Shown piece by piece: positions 48,901 through 61,719 of a stretch of DNA of 64,000 nt. Under the pieces are notes generated by a model. The model was not told the origin of the DNA. It worked only from the letters and a program-made list of their open reading frames with translations, and ran no database searches. The translations under genes were made by a program, and so were the position numbers. How positions within the stretch are numbered: position 1 is the first letter of the stretch; each line of letters begins with the position of its first letter. Source of the stretch: Nissolia schottii (lineage: Eukaryota > Streptophyta > Magnoliopsida > Fabales > Fabaceae). Where the stretch lies: contig QANU01112002.1 of the NCBI GenBank assembly GCA_003254905.1, positions 398,701-462,700 on the forward strand, in the 5' to 3' direction.

Positions 48901-51134
48901 ACATATTGTGACTGTATTGCAAATTGTAATGCTAAATTATTAACTTTTTTTTGTAAACTGCTTTTATGAGTAATAATTAAAATAAAATGATGGAATTAAT
49001 TATGAGTACTTTTATAAACAATAAATTATTGACCTATTACTTTTATGAGTAATAATTAAAATAATTAAAATAAAATATTCACTTCTCTTAGAATTAATTT
49101 TAACATCTAAAATTGATTTTGAAAAATGATGGAACTAGAAACCCAAAAACATGAAAACAACTCACAATTCGATTAATAATGGTTCTCAATTGATTTTTAG
49201 CCTTCTCATCTCAAAATCAAACTCCTGCTTAACTAATTTTAATGGTGTGCAATAATATATAATTAAATGATGATATAAAATTATTATACATCCACTGTAT
49301 ATGTATGAATTACTCTAAGAAAAAAAAGGTTGCTGCATTTAATATCTTAAGAAATTTAATCCCCATTTTTATAAAAAAGAAAGGAAAAAAAGGTCATTGT
49401 TCTTATCTTTTCTCGGACGAGATTGTTCTTATCTTTGTAAATGAGTATGGAATCTTTTTACTTCAAAATTCAATCCAAACACAATCATTTAGGATAAGAT
49501 TTTATAAATTAAAGAATGTGAACCCCTTTCGCTATTGTTCGATAAAATATATATAAAAAAAGAAAAATGTGTTCAAAATTCAAAGAAAGTAGGCCGTGTA
49601 ACATATTCAAGAACCACAGTGCAAGCAAGGGTCATTGTCCTTCACTTCCCACGCGTAGGACACCTATGAGACCCACTTGGATTTTGGATTCAGCAATTAG
49701 CAGCAGTTACACTTGCTTACTTGTCCTCCTCCTACTCCTTCCTAGGTCGCTTTGCCTTTTAGCCACTAACCCCCACTCACTCACTCACTCTCACACTACC
49801 CTCAGGTTATTGCACTGCACATGCTCTGCTAGTCAAAACCCAACAGAAAGTATCTTGGACCCCACACCACATTTTCAAATTTAGACTTAACCTTTAGAAT
49901 TTGGGTTTATATCTAAAATAAAATATTTTAATGTATTAAATAATTGAATCTTTTTATCTCTATAATACAAATTTTTTTCTCCTTAATTGAGAAAATATTT
50001 TGGTCCGTAATCAAACACCTAGGCACAAAATAATTCCTTAACTTTGAATTCTCCGAAATAAAGATCATTTGTGGTTTTGGCTGCTTAGAACATTTGACTC
50101 AGGTAACATGTCCAATTTTGATGACATTGCAATGGTGCTTGTTCGGGTTGTCTTTGATTTATTCCCACTGGCTTTTTTGTTTGGGTGGGGGAGCCTTACA
50201 GCTTTTTTCAGAGAAGAGCTTCCGGCTTTTGTTGCGCTGCTCTCTGTATCTATGCTTTTTGGATTTATATATCACAGGTGCTCACTCCCACTTCTATGAG
50301 GATTGAGCCTTTTTGCCCATAAAATAAAAATAAAAATTAAAAAATATAAACTACATTGTCTCATTTTATAAGTTTAAGTAAGTAAAATGAACTTTTTAAG
50401 CTTTGAGAGATTGCTTTTTCTTAATGTTTTGAATAGGAACCAAAATATGCAATTTATCTATAATATCAGTATATTTATAATTATTAATAAAATAAATAAT
50501 TATGGATTTGCATTCTGTTTTTTACAGATTCTATTTCGACCGGAAGTAGGTAAATATTTACTTTTAAAAAAACAAAATAGTTAATTATTTTATATTTCTA
50601 TTTTTTTTAAAAAAACAAAAATAAGCAACAATTTGTTTTTAAAAGTACTTCTTTTTAAAAAATAAATACTTTATTTTTTAGAAAAGTGCAAACAAATGTA
50701 CCCATCTCTACTTGTTGTTAATGATATTAAAATAGTTTACATATTTCCATTTTATTAAATAACTTAGTACTTTTTTGGTGCAACAGAATAAATATAACCT
50801 CGGATTAAATTTATATAACTTGTATTACCAATAAAAAAATAAGTGTGAACTCATAACTGACGCGCTAAGACCAGTCAATCCTATTAGTGATAGATATGCG
50901 TTTTAAAATAATAAATATACTGATGATGTCCTTAAATTGAAACTGTAATACAATTTGACCCGACAATCCTGAAGACTAGAAAGCCACTTTAGGTGACATA
51001 AAATCCAAATACATGATCATTGTCAACAGAGCAATAAGATTGGGTCACCTGTGTCGTTCACTTATGCATATTAAAATGGTTTTACTATGTACGATAAAAA
51101 TATGTATATATAATATCAAAACAATATTTTTAAT
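48901..51134. other. Intergenic, no gene supported
   Basis: AT-rich. The CT-rich island at 49640-49870 (ctcactcactcac repeats) gives a low-complexity frame with no homology. Overlapping frames at 50069-50306 have hydrophobic content, but I recognise neither. Confidence 0.45.
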
Positions 51135-52085
51135 CTACGAGGACGTATAGACCTTGTAGACGTTTTTATTATTTTGCCTCTGTATCAAAATATCTCTATT
51201 TTAAAATATATTATAAAACTATCACGATTTTTGTTGACGTAACGCGTCGGGTTGAGATTTACCGAACGCGTTGGCGAATTCAGTTAGAATTTGTCAACCG
51301 CGTTGGCGAATTGTGTTTAAAATAGTTTGTAATTTGTTTAATTAAAATATAAGTAAATATTCATACATGTGTTATGTTAGCATATGGTGGACGAAGAATT
51401 AAATACACGTAAAAATCATGGTTCTCAGGTAAGCTATAAAAATTCAAAAAATAATCTTACAAAAAGGCCAAGACGCTCTTTATCATTATCATACAAATCC
51501 TTTAAAGATGTGAATCAATGACTAATTGATCTTATATTTTAAATAGTCATAGACTGTGATAAATATATTTGTTTTTGGAGAGATCAATTTGATAGGTATT
51601 GAGAATTTTTCATACTTTTAGGTGGATGCCATGATCTACTGTTTTCATTTAGTCGGAGAGAAGCAAAACATAATTTGAATTTTGTTTATCAGTGAAATGT
51701 TATGTCAAGCTAAGAACTAATTACATTGTGGGGTATGGTATGGAGAGTACCCCAATAGCATCAGAGAAAACTAAATCGAAAATACAGTACGGGGGATGAC
51801 CAAATACTCCATTGACGAGTGCCCAGTTAGCAATGTCGTTTGCCACATGTATGAATATTTGCTTATATTTTAATTAAATAAATTAAAAAAAATTAAAAAC
51901 TATTTTAAACACAATTCGCCAACGCGGTTGGCAAATTCTAATTGGATTCGCCAACGCGTTTGGCGAATCTCAACCCGGCGTCTCACATCAGCAGAAACCG
52001 TGATAGTCTTGCAATATGTTTCAAAACAGGGATATTTTAGTAATTTGTTCCTGTGTCAGGGGCAAAACAGTAAAAATGTCGACCT
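51135..52085. mobile_element. Long-armed fold-back transposon (MULE-like) with GC-rich arms
   Basis: The left arm, about 51135-51370, is inverted at about 51845-52085. Arm landmarks are ttttgcctctg, aaaactatcacg, cgggttgagatt and repeated gccaacgcgttggcgaat-type words. Arms are about 230 bp with scattered mismatches and a 470-bp loop. The loop has only short broken frames. Long TIRs with a non-coding core suggest a non-autonomous Mutator-like element. Target duplications could not be fixed. Confidence 0.7.
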
Positions 52086-52721
52086 CGTATAAGTTACTGT
52101 ACATTAAGTTAGAAGCGCAAAAACATCAAGATATTACATGGATTATTAGAAAGAAATACATGTATGATAGTGAAACGGACACACTATATTTATGTGAAAA
52201 ATATTTGATGTTTCATCTATAAAATATACAAATACAAATAACATAATATGTCATGTATGTGTATAAGAAAGCACTTAAATCTATATATAAAAAAAAAAAA
52301 CCACTTCAATATTACTGTGGTTGGTGTTAGTTTTAGTCGAGTATCGTCTACTACTAGAAGATTACTGAATGGTTTTAAAGCTAGGTAGGTAAAGTCTAAT
52401 TAGAAGTAGAAAGCTCAGTTAAGTAAAAGCTAAACAGAAACATTAAGAACAGTTCAACCCATCTTCCCATGTGATCCAAAGAAAAGAAACTCCATTCCAC
52501 CTGGTATTTTGGATCCAACCAAAGTGTTAATTTGATGAATCCCATCATCATAGAGTAATATGCTTTCTTAGAAGTTGGACTAGTTTCAACCAAAATACAA
52601 AATGGTCCTCAATAATGCTCCCAAACCATTATTCCTCAAAAACAACAAGAAGATGTGACAGTTCTGTTATCTTGTGTTGATTGAACTTCCTCTCCAAACT
52701 GTGAATCATTGAGCATAGGTT
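52086..52721. other. Region downstream of the MAP65 gene
   Basis: Holds the likely 3' UTR of the MAP65 gene (minus strand) directly below 52722. Otherwise no feature is seen. Confidence 0.4.
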
Positions 52722-55700
52722 TTAGGTATGATATAAACCAGCTCGCACCTCCTCAAAAGAATACTCAAATGGTTGAGCAGTCTTTGATGCAATGGTGGAA
52801 CCAGAATACAGACTAGGTGTGTCTGGTGTAGTTGCAGTCAGCATAGGGACTGAAGTAAGAGGAGTAGTTGGCACTGCAAGTCCCATGTTCTTTGGGGTCT
52901 TGTTTTCTTCATTGCCAACAATAGTTGGCTTGGAAGGTGGTGGTGTTCTTGTTAGCATTTGATTTTTAAGCTGCATTGCTTGCGCTGCTGCTGCTGCTGC
53001 ATTCTGCAATTTTTTACGGTCTTGTTGAGAGTTTGCTATGTTGGCCTTAGACAGGACTGAGGAAGAAACAGGTGAGAGGGGCTTCCTTGTCAATGGTGTC
53101 AGAATTTCAATCTTTTCTGCACTGTATTGAGTCTTCTTAACTGAATGACCAGAAACTTTAGAGGTTTCCTTTCCTGCCAATGTTTCAATTGACATTAAAC
53201 TTTTAAACTTACAATAAGTATTAAACTGATAAACAGGCATCATAACAAGTTTTGTTTTCGTTTTCTGTGTTGAGTTTCTGTCGTCTTTTTAAAATTTTAT
53301 GAAGGAAACATTAAAAGCTAAAATTATTTTGTTTTCAGTATTTCTTTAACAAAATCCTAAAAATAATAAACAAAATGAAAATAAGGCGATAATTTTACAA
53401 TTAATACTGAAACAGAAGATGAAAAGAAGAAACGTTTTTGGAGATTAAATAGACCCTTGAACATACCTGAGGAAGGAGTTGCATGGGAAGCATTCCTGTT
53501 GCGAAGGATAGAGCCTTTCTGATTGGAAATGTTACCCTTCTTATTGGATTGACGAACAAGAGCAGATTGTCTATGTTCCTGAAGCATTGCGCCACCTATG
53601 GAAAACTTTCTGGCACTTGGAAATCCCGTCGAACCTCTGGGAGCTTTTTTCCCGCTTTTAGTCGGGCTTGGTTTTGAGCCAAAGAGTGTTTCATGCTCTG
53701 CCATCAGTTGTCCCTCAAGTTTCTTTTGATCCTAAACAATATATAGATGATAAGTTGCTACAAGTAAAATCTCTCTTGAAAATGAAAAATGCACCCCATC
53801 TACTGTATTTTAATGTACTTCATACCCTCTGCCTTTGCTTTTCATTCTCTTTCTCCTGCCTTAAGGTGCTATAATCTTCAAGCATGGAAAGTAGTCGGCT
53901 CTAGACACGTCCATGAAAACAAGCATACATGAAAAGAGATGTGACCAGTAAGATATGGAATTTGTGTGGTGTGTCCAATGCTGTTATTATACATTGGACA
54001 TCATTTTCCAAGAGAAGTTTACCTTAGCAATATTTCCTAAAATTGAGCAGACTAACACGAAAGCTGCATAAATGATAGAGCTGAAAATACTTACTCCTTC
54101 ATATGAAAACTCGACTCCTTTTTCTTTCTCCCACGCTGTAACTTTTGAAATTAATGCCTCTACCATCCCTGCATAAACAACAAACAAAGTAAAATCAGGC
54201 ATTACATAAATTAAACTCCTCTTGATACATTGAACTCCTTCGCTAAATCCATAAACCAACACTTGAAGAATAACACGGTAAAAAAATGTAGAAAAACTGC
54301 ATACAATTCATATGCTGACTTCAACACGTTAGTGTTACAGTTAACATGATGTCCAAAAATAGCATATTGTGAAACTAGAGCCAAAATGCCAAAAGCCGCT
54401 GCAAAATGATATTAATATATTTGTAGAACTAATTATGATGTGCAGAGGGACACATACCAGGAATTTTGCTTAACAAAGCACGGGCCTTCTCGGCACGTTT
54501 CAAGGTAAGATGTGCACCTCTTCCAGCATTATAACGATTATCATCCTAAAAAACACGCAGTAACTTAAAATGTTTTGAAGTAAGACAAAAAACAAAATGA
54601 AGGAAATGTCCATTATTATTGTCATAACAGTGCCCCCACCCTATTGTACTCCTCCAGCCAGCTTTCTTCTTGACAAGCAGCCAGCCACTTATCAACCTTT
54701 TCAAGGATTTCTGTCCTGCTAAGAGCTTCATCCTTTGCCTTTGTAATTTGGTTATCAATTTCTTCTAGCATATATTCATGAATTTCAGATTCTGTAGAGT
54801 AGTTTCCAAAATCGGTTGAGAGCACATGTAAGATCCATGGCACATTTTATAAAAGATAAAGAAAACTAGAAAAGAATAAAAAGTAATAATTTTTTGGTAG
54901 TGGTCCTACAAATAGCAAATGATAAAAAAAGATTGAAGTTTAAATTAACAGTCATATCTTTGTTCTTCTGTTAATGATTATCCATCACTAGACAAATCTT
55001 GTTACTGGCCTCTGCCTTGGCTATGTAACATATATTGTCAAATGTTTATACTTGTGCAAGTTGCCGAACAATGGAGAATAACACGATAATAGAAATCTTT
55101 AAAAACAAAATCTTACCAGAGTCAGTAGGATGTTCACTTGGAAAAACTGTTTTCAAATGTGTACTCCTGCGTATTTCCTCCAACTCCAATTTCTTTTTCA
55201 GTAAGAGTTCTTTCATTTTAGTTGATTTAAGTTGTTGAAGCCTTTTGACTTCTGTCTCAACCTACAAGGAGAAAACCCATCTGGTTAATTACACAATGAA
55301 TAATGAAAACTATAACAAAATTGAAGTACATTAATTTTAGGTGAAAAGGGAGCAGGACAGAATAGACAAAGAATATAAATCTAGTATCAAAAACTCACAT
55401 AGATGACAGAGTCAATTGACAGCATGTTAGAGTCGGTAAATTCAGATTCCAAAGCAGCAATTTTACTGGTAAAGCTGTGAAATTTCTGCTGTTCCTCAAG
55501 TGGTGTATCCATTAAATTCCACATCTCTAATAGTGAAGTGGCAAGACTTTGAAGCTGATAAAGCAAGAAATGTCAGAATGGCTTCCTGTAATAAAACAAG
55601 ATTTTGATGGGAAGAAGGATAAGAGAAACAACACTGACCTTCCGCATTCTCTGTATTTTAACCTCTCTCAAACTTTTAACTTCAGAAGACAAACTCTTTA

Positions 55701-56730
55701 TTGTATTGTCACTTACATCTTTTTTTCCGGTGGAATTGACCATTATGGGGCAAATTTCACAAATTTTATCTTTGACATCCAAACCAAGCACTGAACACAG
55801 TGAGTTAAGAGTGTTCAGCAGGTCAGATACCTGCTTCAGTCGAGTGGCCTGCAACAATGCAATCCTAAATTAGCATTTTAAAGTTATCATTTCTTAGAGC
55901 ATGAGACAAGAATATGTTCAGAAGAAAACAGAAGACAACTTTTTCATCTATATCTACACAAAAACAATACCCATTTCTGTATATCCACTAACCTTTTCAT
56001 TTTGGAATTGAAGCAGCTGCCTCCGTAATTCTTCTAGTTTTTTTAAAGACAAGTTGTTTTCATCTAAATATCCATTAACCCCCATGCTGCCGTATAGCTC
56101 ACTGGAAATATTCTGCAGCTGATATAAAACTTCTAAAAACTGTTTCTTCCTCTCAATCTTCAGCTTGCGCATATCCTCAAGTTGCGAAACAGCAGCTTCA
56201 CGTCCTTTCATCAAGCTTTCACTAGACTTCCTCTCAAACTGAGGACACACCAACACAAGTTTGTCAGTTGTAAAATTCGCCTGTGACTGAGAAAGTGACT
56301 AAATCATAATATCAATTCTGGTGTGCTGTTTGCAAAAAGGACTTACATGTGGTGGCTGTTCACCCATCGCCGCACAGATGCCAGCAGTTTCTGCTTCATA
56401 AACAGCAATTTCTTGCTGAATTTGTGCTCTACACTCTTTCGCTTCATCCACTTTTTTCCTATACAGCTCCAGGCACTTCTGCTCTATTTCAAGCAACATA
56501 GCATCCTTCTGAGAGTCAGACTCTCCAACTTCTTCCCATATTATCTGACATTCAACACACAGCAAGTATCAAGTTTACCGAAACTAAACAATTCCTCTAG
56601 AAGAAGCAGGAAAAAGTAACCGCCAGAAAAGCAAATGAGATTCTTCACAGCTTACAACCTGAAGTTCTTTCAGTAACAAGGCGCATGTTGTTTCTTGCTG
56701 AGAAAACTGACTGCTACGGATGCTGAACAT
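52722..56730 (-). CDS. MAP65/ASE1 family microtubule-bundling protein (MAP65-3-like)
   Basis: Twelve minus-strand exons join in frame: 56659-56730, 56347-56544, 55993-56238, 55639-55848, 55399-55554, 55117-55261, 54640-54791, 54458-54545, 54095-54168, 53826-53900, 53467-53731, 52722-53173 (710 aa). MAP65 proteins crosslink antiparallel microtubules in the spindle midzone and phragmoplast. The N-terminus has [20 protein letters not shown] and [12 protein letters not shown]; a long coiled-coil rod follows. The conserved microtubule-binding block [19 protein letters not shown], then [10 protein letters not shown], lies at about 386-414, followed by [12 protein letters not shown] and RLLSMLEDY. 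The basic Ser/Pro tail, with [13 protein letters not shown] and TPPPSKP motifs, resembles CDK/MAPK target regions. The AMGE motif and near-707-aa length favour MAP65-3 over MAP65-1. The exact paralog is inferred. Confidence 0.9.
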
Positions 56731-57400
56731 TGGAAACAAATTTGCTGAAAGAGAATCAAACAAAAAACACTCATAATTATAAGATAAGAAACAAAAAATA
56801 ATTGACAATAGACAGTTCCCATTAAATTTAAAACTCAATCCAACAAAACCCCCAAAACAAAAAACCAAAAATGTGGCTTTTCTTCGTGGATAGAATGATC
56901 GTGTGGCGAGACCTACTTGAAATTTGTAGACTCAACAAATGTTTTAAGTGTGCAACCATGCACACTCAGTTTATTCGTTTTGCTTGTGAAAAAGAATGAT
57001 TTTTTCCCCTCATTTCAATTGAAAGGGAAAACAAAAAGTAGAAATCCTCAAAATTTTCAATAAACTTGAAAATGCTCACGTCACTGAATAATTGATTGCT
57101 GGACGTGGAGTGATCAAAACATTCCAAACAAAAACAGACCTGATCACGCGATCTTCAGGCTCCAGAAGTGCTCCGAAGAACACAAAATGGGAAAATTTGT
57201 ATCTTTTAGGGTTTTTTCCAAAAATTGAAACGCGATACGAAGAGTGAAAAGAGAATGAAGCGTTTTTATTTTTTGAGTACACAGAGTGCAGAGACGAAAG
57301 AGAGAGTGAGAGAATTGAAATCGGTTTTTTGGGAGGGAAACGACGCAGAGCCGTTTTCTCGGTGGCTCACAGTCCAATTGTATTGTGACACGTCATCGTA
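56731..57400 (-). promoter_or_regulatory. 5' UTR and proximal promoter of the MAP65 gene
   Basis: On the minus strand a single MSA core, AACGG (57351-57355, in gaaaacggctc), lies upstream, and a CCAAT box (ccaattg) sits near 57373. MSA elements bind MYB3R factors and drive G2/M expression of cytokinesis genes. One pentamer is weak evidence by itself. Confidence 0.35.
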
Positions 57401-57651
57401 GGATTCTGAGTATTGATGATTTAATGCAATTTGATGGATATGGATGAATAGTTAATTGGTAAAAAAATATTTGAATTTCGAAAAAGAAAATTAATTGATT
57501 TCTTTACGTTTTTATTTATGTTTACTAATTAATCATGATTTGACTTTTTAATTAGTGCCAATTAATGATGAGATTTGAAAAATTGTTAAAATTTTCATCT
57601 TCCCATATCATTGATGTATTCAAAACTTTCTTTCAATAACTTTTGGAAAGA

Positions 57652-58203
57652 GTTACGTCCATGATTATTAAACTCTCGAGTTAACTCATAAACTCTTACT
57701 AGTTTATGATTTTACTATACAAAATGAGTTAACACTTATATAAACTTTTTTTTTGGTAAACTCTCGATTTTACTAGCGAGTTTACGAGTTAAAATCTACC
57801 TATGAGTTTACCTGTATAAATTTGGTAACTTTTTAAGATAATTAGTTGACTTTGTGTGTTAAACAATATCTATTGAGTTTACTAAGCCGATTTTATATAT
57901 TTATCATAATTAAGCTATATTTTATCAAATTATAAAGTAACACATGTACATAATAAAGTATGACATAACTAAGTGTTATGCATTAATGTATATTTTATGA
58001 TATTTTTTTCATTTATTTTATTTTAAAATTAACATTATTCAATGTTAATTATGAATACAAAATTTAATCATGTTTAAATTCTAATTATATTGCTTATAAC
58101 ATATATTTTTTACATATGTAAACTCTTACGAATTTACGATTCGAGTTTGCTAAGCCTTCACCAGTTTACTTAAATTCTCGAGTTTGACAACCTTGGTTAC
58201 GTC
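57652..58203. mobile_element. hAT non-autonomous element with perfect 8-bp target duplication
   Basis: The element 57660-58195 is bounded by GTTACGTC on both sides (57652-57659 and 58196-58203). The left end CATGATTATTAAACTCTCGA and the right end AGTTTGACAACCTTG are imperfect inverted repeats. The interior repeats words such as cgagttta and taaactcttac. No transposase is present. 8-bp duplications and CA...TG ends define hAT. Confidence 0.88.
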
Positions 58204-58880
58204 ATATAAGAGGTATTAGTTAATACTACAAAAATAATTTTTATCATATATTTGACGTAACGTAATATAATATTATCTATTTTTATCTTACAATCATTAT
58301 ATTAAGTTATTAAGCCTTTTAAGACCTAATTAGATCTAATAGGATTAATTGTGTTAGCTAATCAACTTAACTATGATTTTGTCTTCTCTCATCATGTTTT
58401 CTACCTACACCGTGTTAATCCCTAGTCACCCGCCTCTATCACTGCTACTGTTGTCCCCTCCACTGACCCTCCATCAAGTTGGTGATTCGTTCTAGCCCTT
58501 GCTTTGATTTCATCTTAGTCTCTTCTGCATCAATAAATCCCCCAATCTAAATCTTGTGTTCAACTTCAGGAAATTTCAACTCTCTTTCTTTTTGTATTGA
58601 AAATTTGTGTTCTTGCCATGTTGGCATTGAAGTTGCATTTTATGACTACAAGAATTAATTTGGTAATGTACAAAATAGAAGAAAAAAGAAACATATCAAG
58701 AAAGAAGAATAATTCATAGTACTACAAGGTGCACAAGTTAGTACCGTCATTGTAGACAACTCATATTCGATATTAAATATGAAACTATTTGACATTTATT
58801 AGGATGAATAAATTAAAGAGTTAACCATGAATCAATTAGCATACTTTTTATATTTTTCATACACATTCTATTTGTTCCAT
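58204..58880. other. Intergenic, no feature recognised
   Basis: AT-rich, with short CT-rich patches near 58380-58560. Nothing here can be supported. Confidence 0.5.
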
Positions 58881-60905
58881 CCGATGAGAACGTGAGGTCA
58901 CGTGCTCACATGCCTCGAATCCCTTCTCTGCTTTGCTTGGCCTTCTTCTCGTCACAAAGCACAGGGGGGGTTGGACCTAAAAGGTACTCTAGCCCTCAAG
59001 TCAGAACGGGTCGTGGAATCGGAGAGGGAGGTTACTCATTATGAGTACTGCGAGATTCTTAGAGCTTTCCTCCCTACAGCTTTGTTGATGTCCTTTCTCT
59101 TAAAACTACTTCCCTCTCTTCTTCATGTCCTACATCATCCACAACCTTCTAAACTTGGTTCCCTATTGGTGAGTCTGTCTCATGTATTGAGCCTATTTAT
59201 TAGGTCGATTATTTGGGCCGATACATAGCCCCCAAGCTTGGTCGCCATTGCAGTTGGTGGGCCGAGCTTGAACCTTTCTCCAAAATGGCCGATTGGGGTT
59301 TGACTGTTCAATCTAGTTGCCGACTTTCTTTGATTGAACCTGAGCTCTTTTGACTTTGGGATTCATGCCTGGAAATACATAGCGACAGGATGTGTTGCAT
59401 CTACATGTCCTTTTGTCTGCTTGATCCCCAAAGTGCATTTATGAGACGTGACGATTATCTTGATAGTGGGCCACACAATAGAATTTGGGAAGGCATTTTC
59501 GAGGCTAAGGGAATCTTAGCTGTAGATTTTGTGTATGGTAGATGTCTTTATGCCCGTTTGGTTGCCTCACTCCATTACCGTTGAGCTCGCGCGAAACTTT
59601 TTTGAAGGGAAGGGTTTAAATAGAGAGGAAGAAAAGACGAACAAACTTTCTAAAACTCCTTAAGCTTTCTTCAGAATAAAAAATTCTACACAGATTAGAG
59701 AGAACCCTTCTTGATTTCTTGAGTAAGTTCGTCTTCTTCCTCTCTTAAGTCATGCTGAAGTTATCTAAGCTAGTTTTAGAGAGTGTCGATGGGAACTCTG
59801 GGGATGACGACGAAGCCCTTAATGCCTACAATTGGGTAGCCCCAAAGGTAAAGAGCCACATATCTGTCTACTTCGATCGTGAATCTTTGGTTCACTATTG
59901 AAGAAACCAGAGTATAGTTGTTGACAATGAGTCCACCGTCGCTGTGGAGTCGTGTGCTCCTCGCGACAAAGTTTTTAACTTGGTCCAAAACAGGAAATTA
60001 GCCCATAGGATTTACGTCTATGACTGCTTCTTTTCCCAACTAGGCATTAAGCTTCCATTCACCTCCTTTGAGATGGGCCCCTGCACCACCTCAATGTTGC
60101 ACCTACTTAGTTGCATCCCAATTCTTGGGCCTGTGAGGTGTTTTAAGGTCTTGATTAAGCACCTCGAGTTGGAACTTTCCGTTGAGGCTTTTTTTTTTCT
60201 TTTTTTCTTTTTCCAATCTAAGGGGGTTGGTAAGGGTTATTAGGTTTCCCTGAACAGTGTTAGTAAGAGTCAGATCTTCCTTCCTTTTTCCTCCTCCTTC
60301 AAAAAATTCAAAGAGAGGTTCTTCAAGATTCTTCCCGATAAGGACTCAGATGACAAGGAATCTTTTCTTTTCTTCATGAGTCAGGCTACCGAAGACTAGG
60401 GGGATGAACTATTTTCCCTGTAGTGGCAACATCAGCAGGTCCAAAATCTAGATCCCGATTTCAAGAGGATGTTCCTCAAGGATAGGGCATTAATGAGGTT
60501 TCTGGGTAACGAGTTGAAGAGTGCTTATCCTAGCCACAAGCTTGTTGGCTACTAGTCGAACGTGGCGGGGATCACCAAGCTCATGGGTGATTACTGTGCC
60601 CTTTTCTTTCAATTATCCTTTTTTATTATGTTTGTTCTTTGTTCTTGCTAAAGAATGATTCCATTTTCTGTATTGCAGTGGACTTGAACTTGGAGATCTC
60701 AGTGAAGGAGTGGGCCACCAATCTAAAGAGATATACTGCCATGAAGAGGGGATCCACAGCTAAGGCTCCTCCCATGGGAGAGGGGATGTCGACCTCTAAT
60801 AACCCTCATGTCCGGATGACACACCCCTCCCTAGCTGTTGAACCTGTCGGAGAGAAGAGGCCTTGAGTGGTTGACCTTACCACCTCTACCCAACAAAATT
60901 TTTAG
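58881..60905 (+). mobile_element. Decayed gypsy-type element: LTR-like leader and gag-like ORF
   Basis: A TATA-like gggtttaaatagagagg near 59608 precedes an ATG at 59752 (MLKLSKLVLESVDGN). The frame continues through RKLAHRIYVYDCFFSQLGI, LPFTSFEMG, HLLSCIPILGPVRCFKVL and SVEAFFFLF. This is the pattern of the 'putative gypsy-type transposon' domain found at the start of some plant retroelements. A later part reads FKRMFLKDRALMRFLGNEL and, after a possible intron at about 60610-60679, VDLNLEISVKEW. In-frame stops occur near 59898, at 60238 and several times afterwards. The element is dead. Confidence 0.55.
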
Positions 60906-61399
60906 AGCGCTTTAGCTCTGCAAAACTGAGGTATCTATCTCTTCATACTGGATTAAATGCCTTGGGCCTTTGCCCTTTGTCCAAATCACTGGGTGCATCC
61001 AGCCATGTATGACTAGGATTGTTTGTTTTTATCAAAGAAATCATGAATCAACAAGAAAAAGGTTTCATTATTAATAGAATTTGTACATAAAGCGTTTCAT
61101 TGAGGTTTAACAATGCTCTGCTCATACTAAATTTAAGAGATAACTTGCAATACATGTTTCAAAACAAATTATATCAATTCAATAGTAACATAATATCTTC
61201 ACTTTGTAAAGAATACTAATTGAAGCATAAATGTTTAATAATTTATCACTAAATTTTACACAAATATAAATTTTAAAAAATTATATGATTTTTGGTTAGG
61301 TTAGGTCAACCTAAGCATAACTCGAAAGGTCACTGGGTTAAATTTAATAATATGAACCTAACTAAAAAAGCTTCGAGTCGAGTGGGGCCATTGAGCTAG

Positions 61400-61700
61400 A
61401 CTGAGTCATGAATACTCACAAATTGTCCTTTGATAAATTAATTTCTATTAGATTTGGACAAAATATTAAATTTTTTAAAGATATATTGGTCATCCGTGAG
61501 TACCTATTCATCCATTTAGAGTAGCGAAACACGAGTACCAGTGCAGGAATAGAATGAATTTTCATCCACGGTGTTAGGGGGAGGGGGAGGGGGAGGGACA
61601 GAGGACTATCCTTTGATCCTATTGTCATTTCTAATTGTGAATTATAATTAATTATTTTTATATATTTTTCTAAAATTTTTATNTATATATATATATATAT
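61400..61700. repeat. Low-complexity patch: (GGGGGA)n and (AT)n
   Basis: About four gggggа-type units lie near 61575-61600, and an (AT)n run with one N lies at 61680-61700. This marks the boundary between gypsy and copia debris. No gene. Confidence 0.7.
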
Positions 61701-61719
61701 CAAATCCTTTGCATGTATT

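Noticed and set aside
49567..50306. Possible small genes at 49567-49884 and 50069-50306
   Set aside because: The first is CT-rich low complexity. The second gives two overlapping frames with no recognised family, no splice structure and no codon signal.
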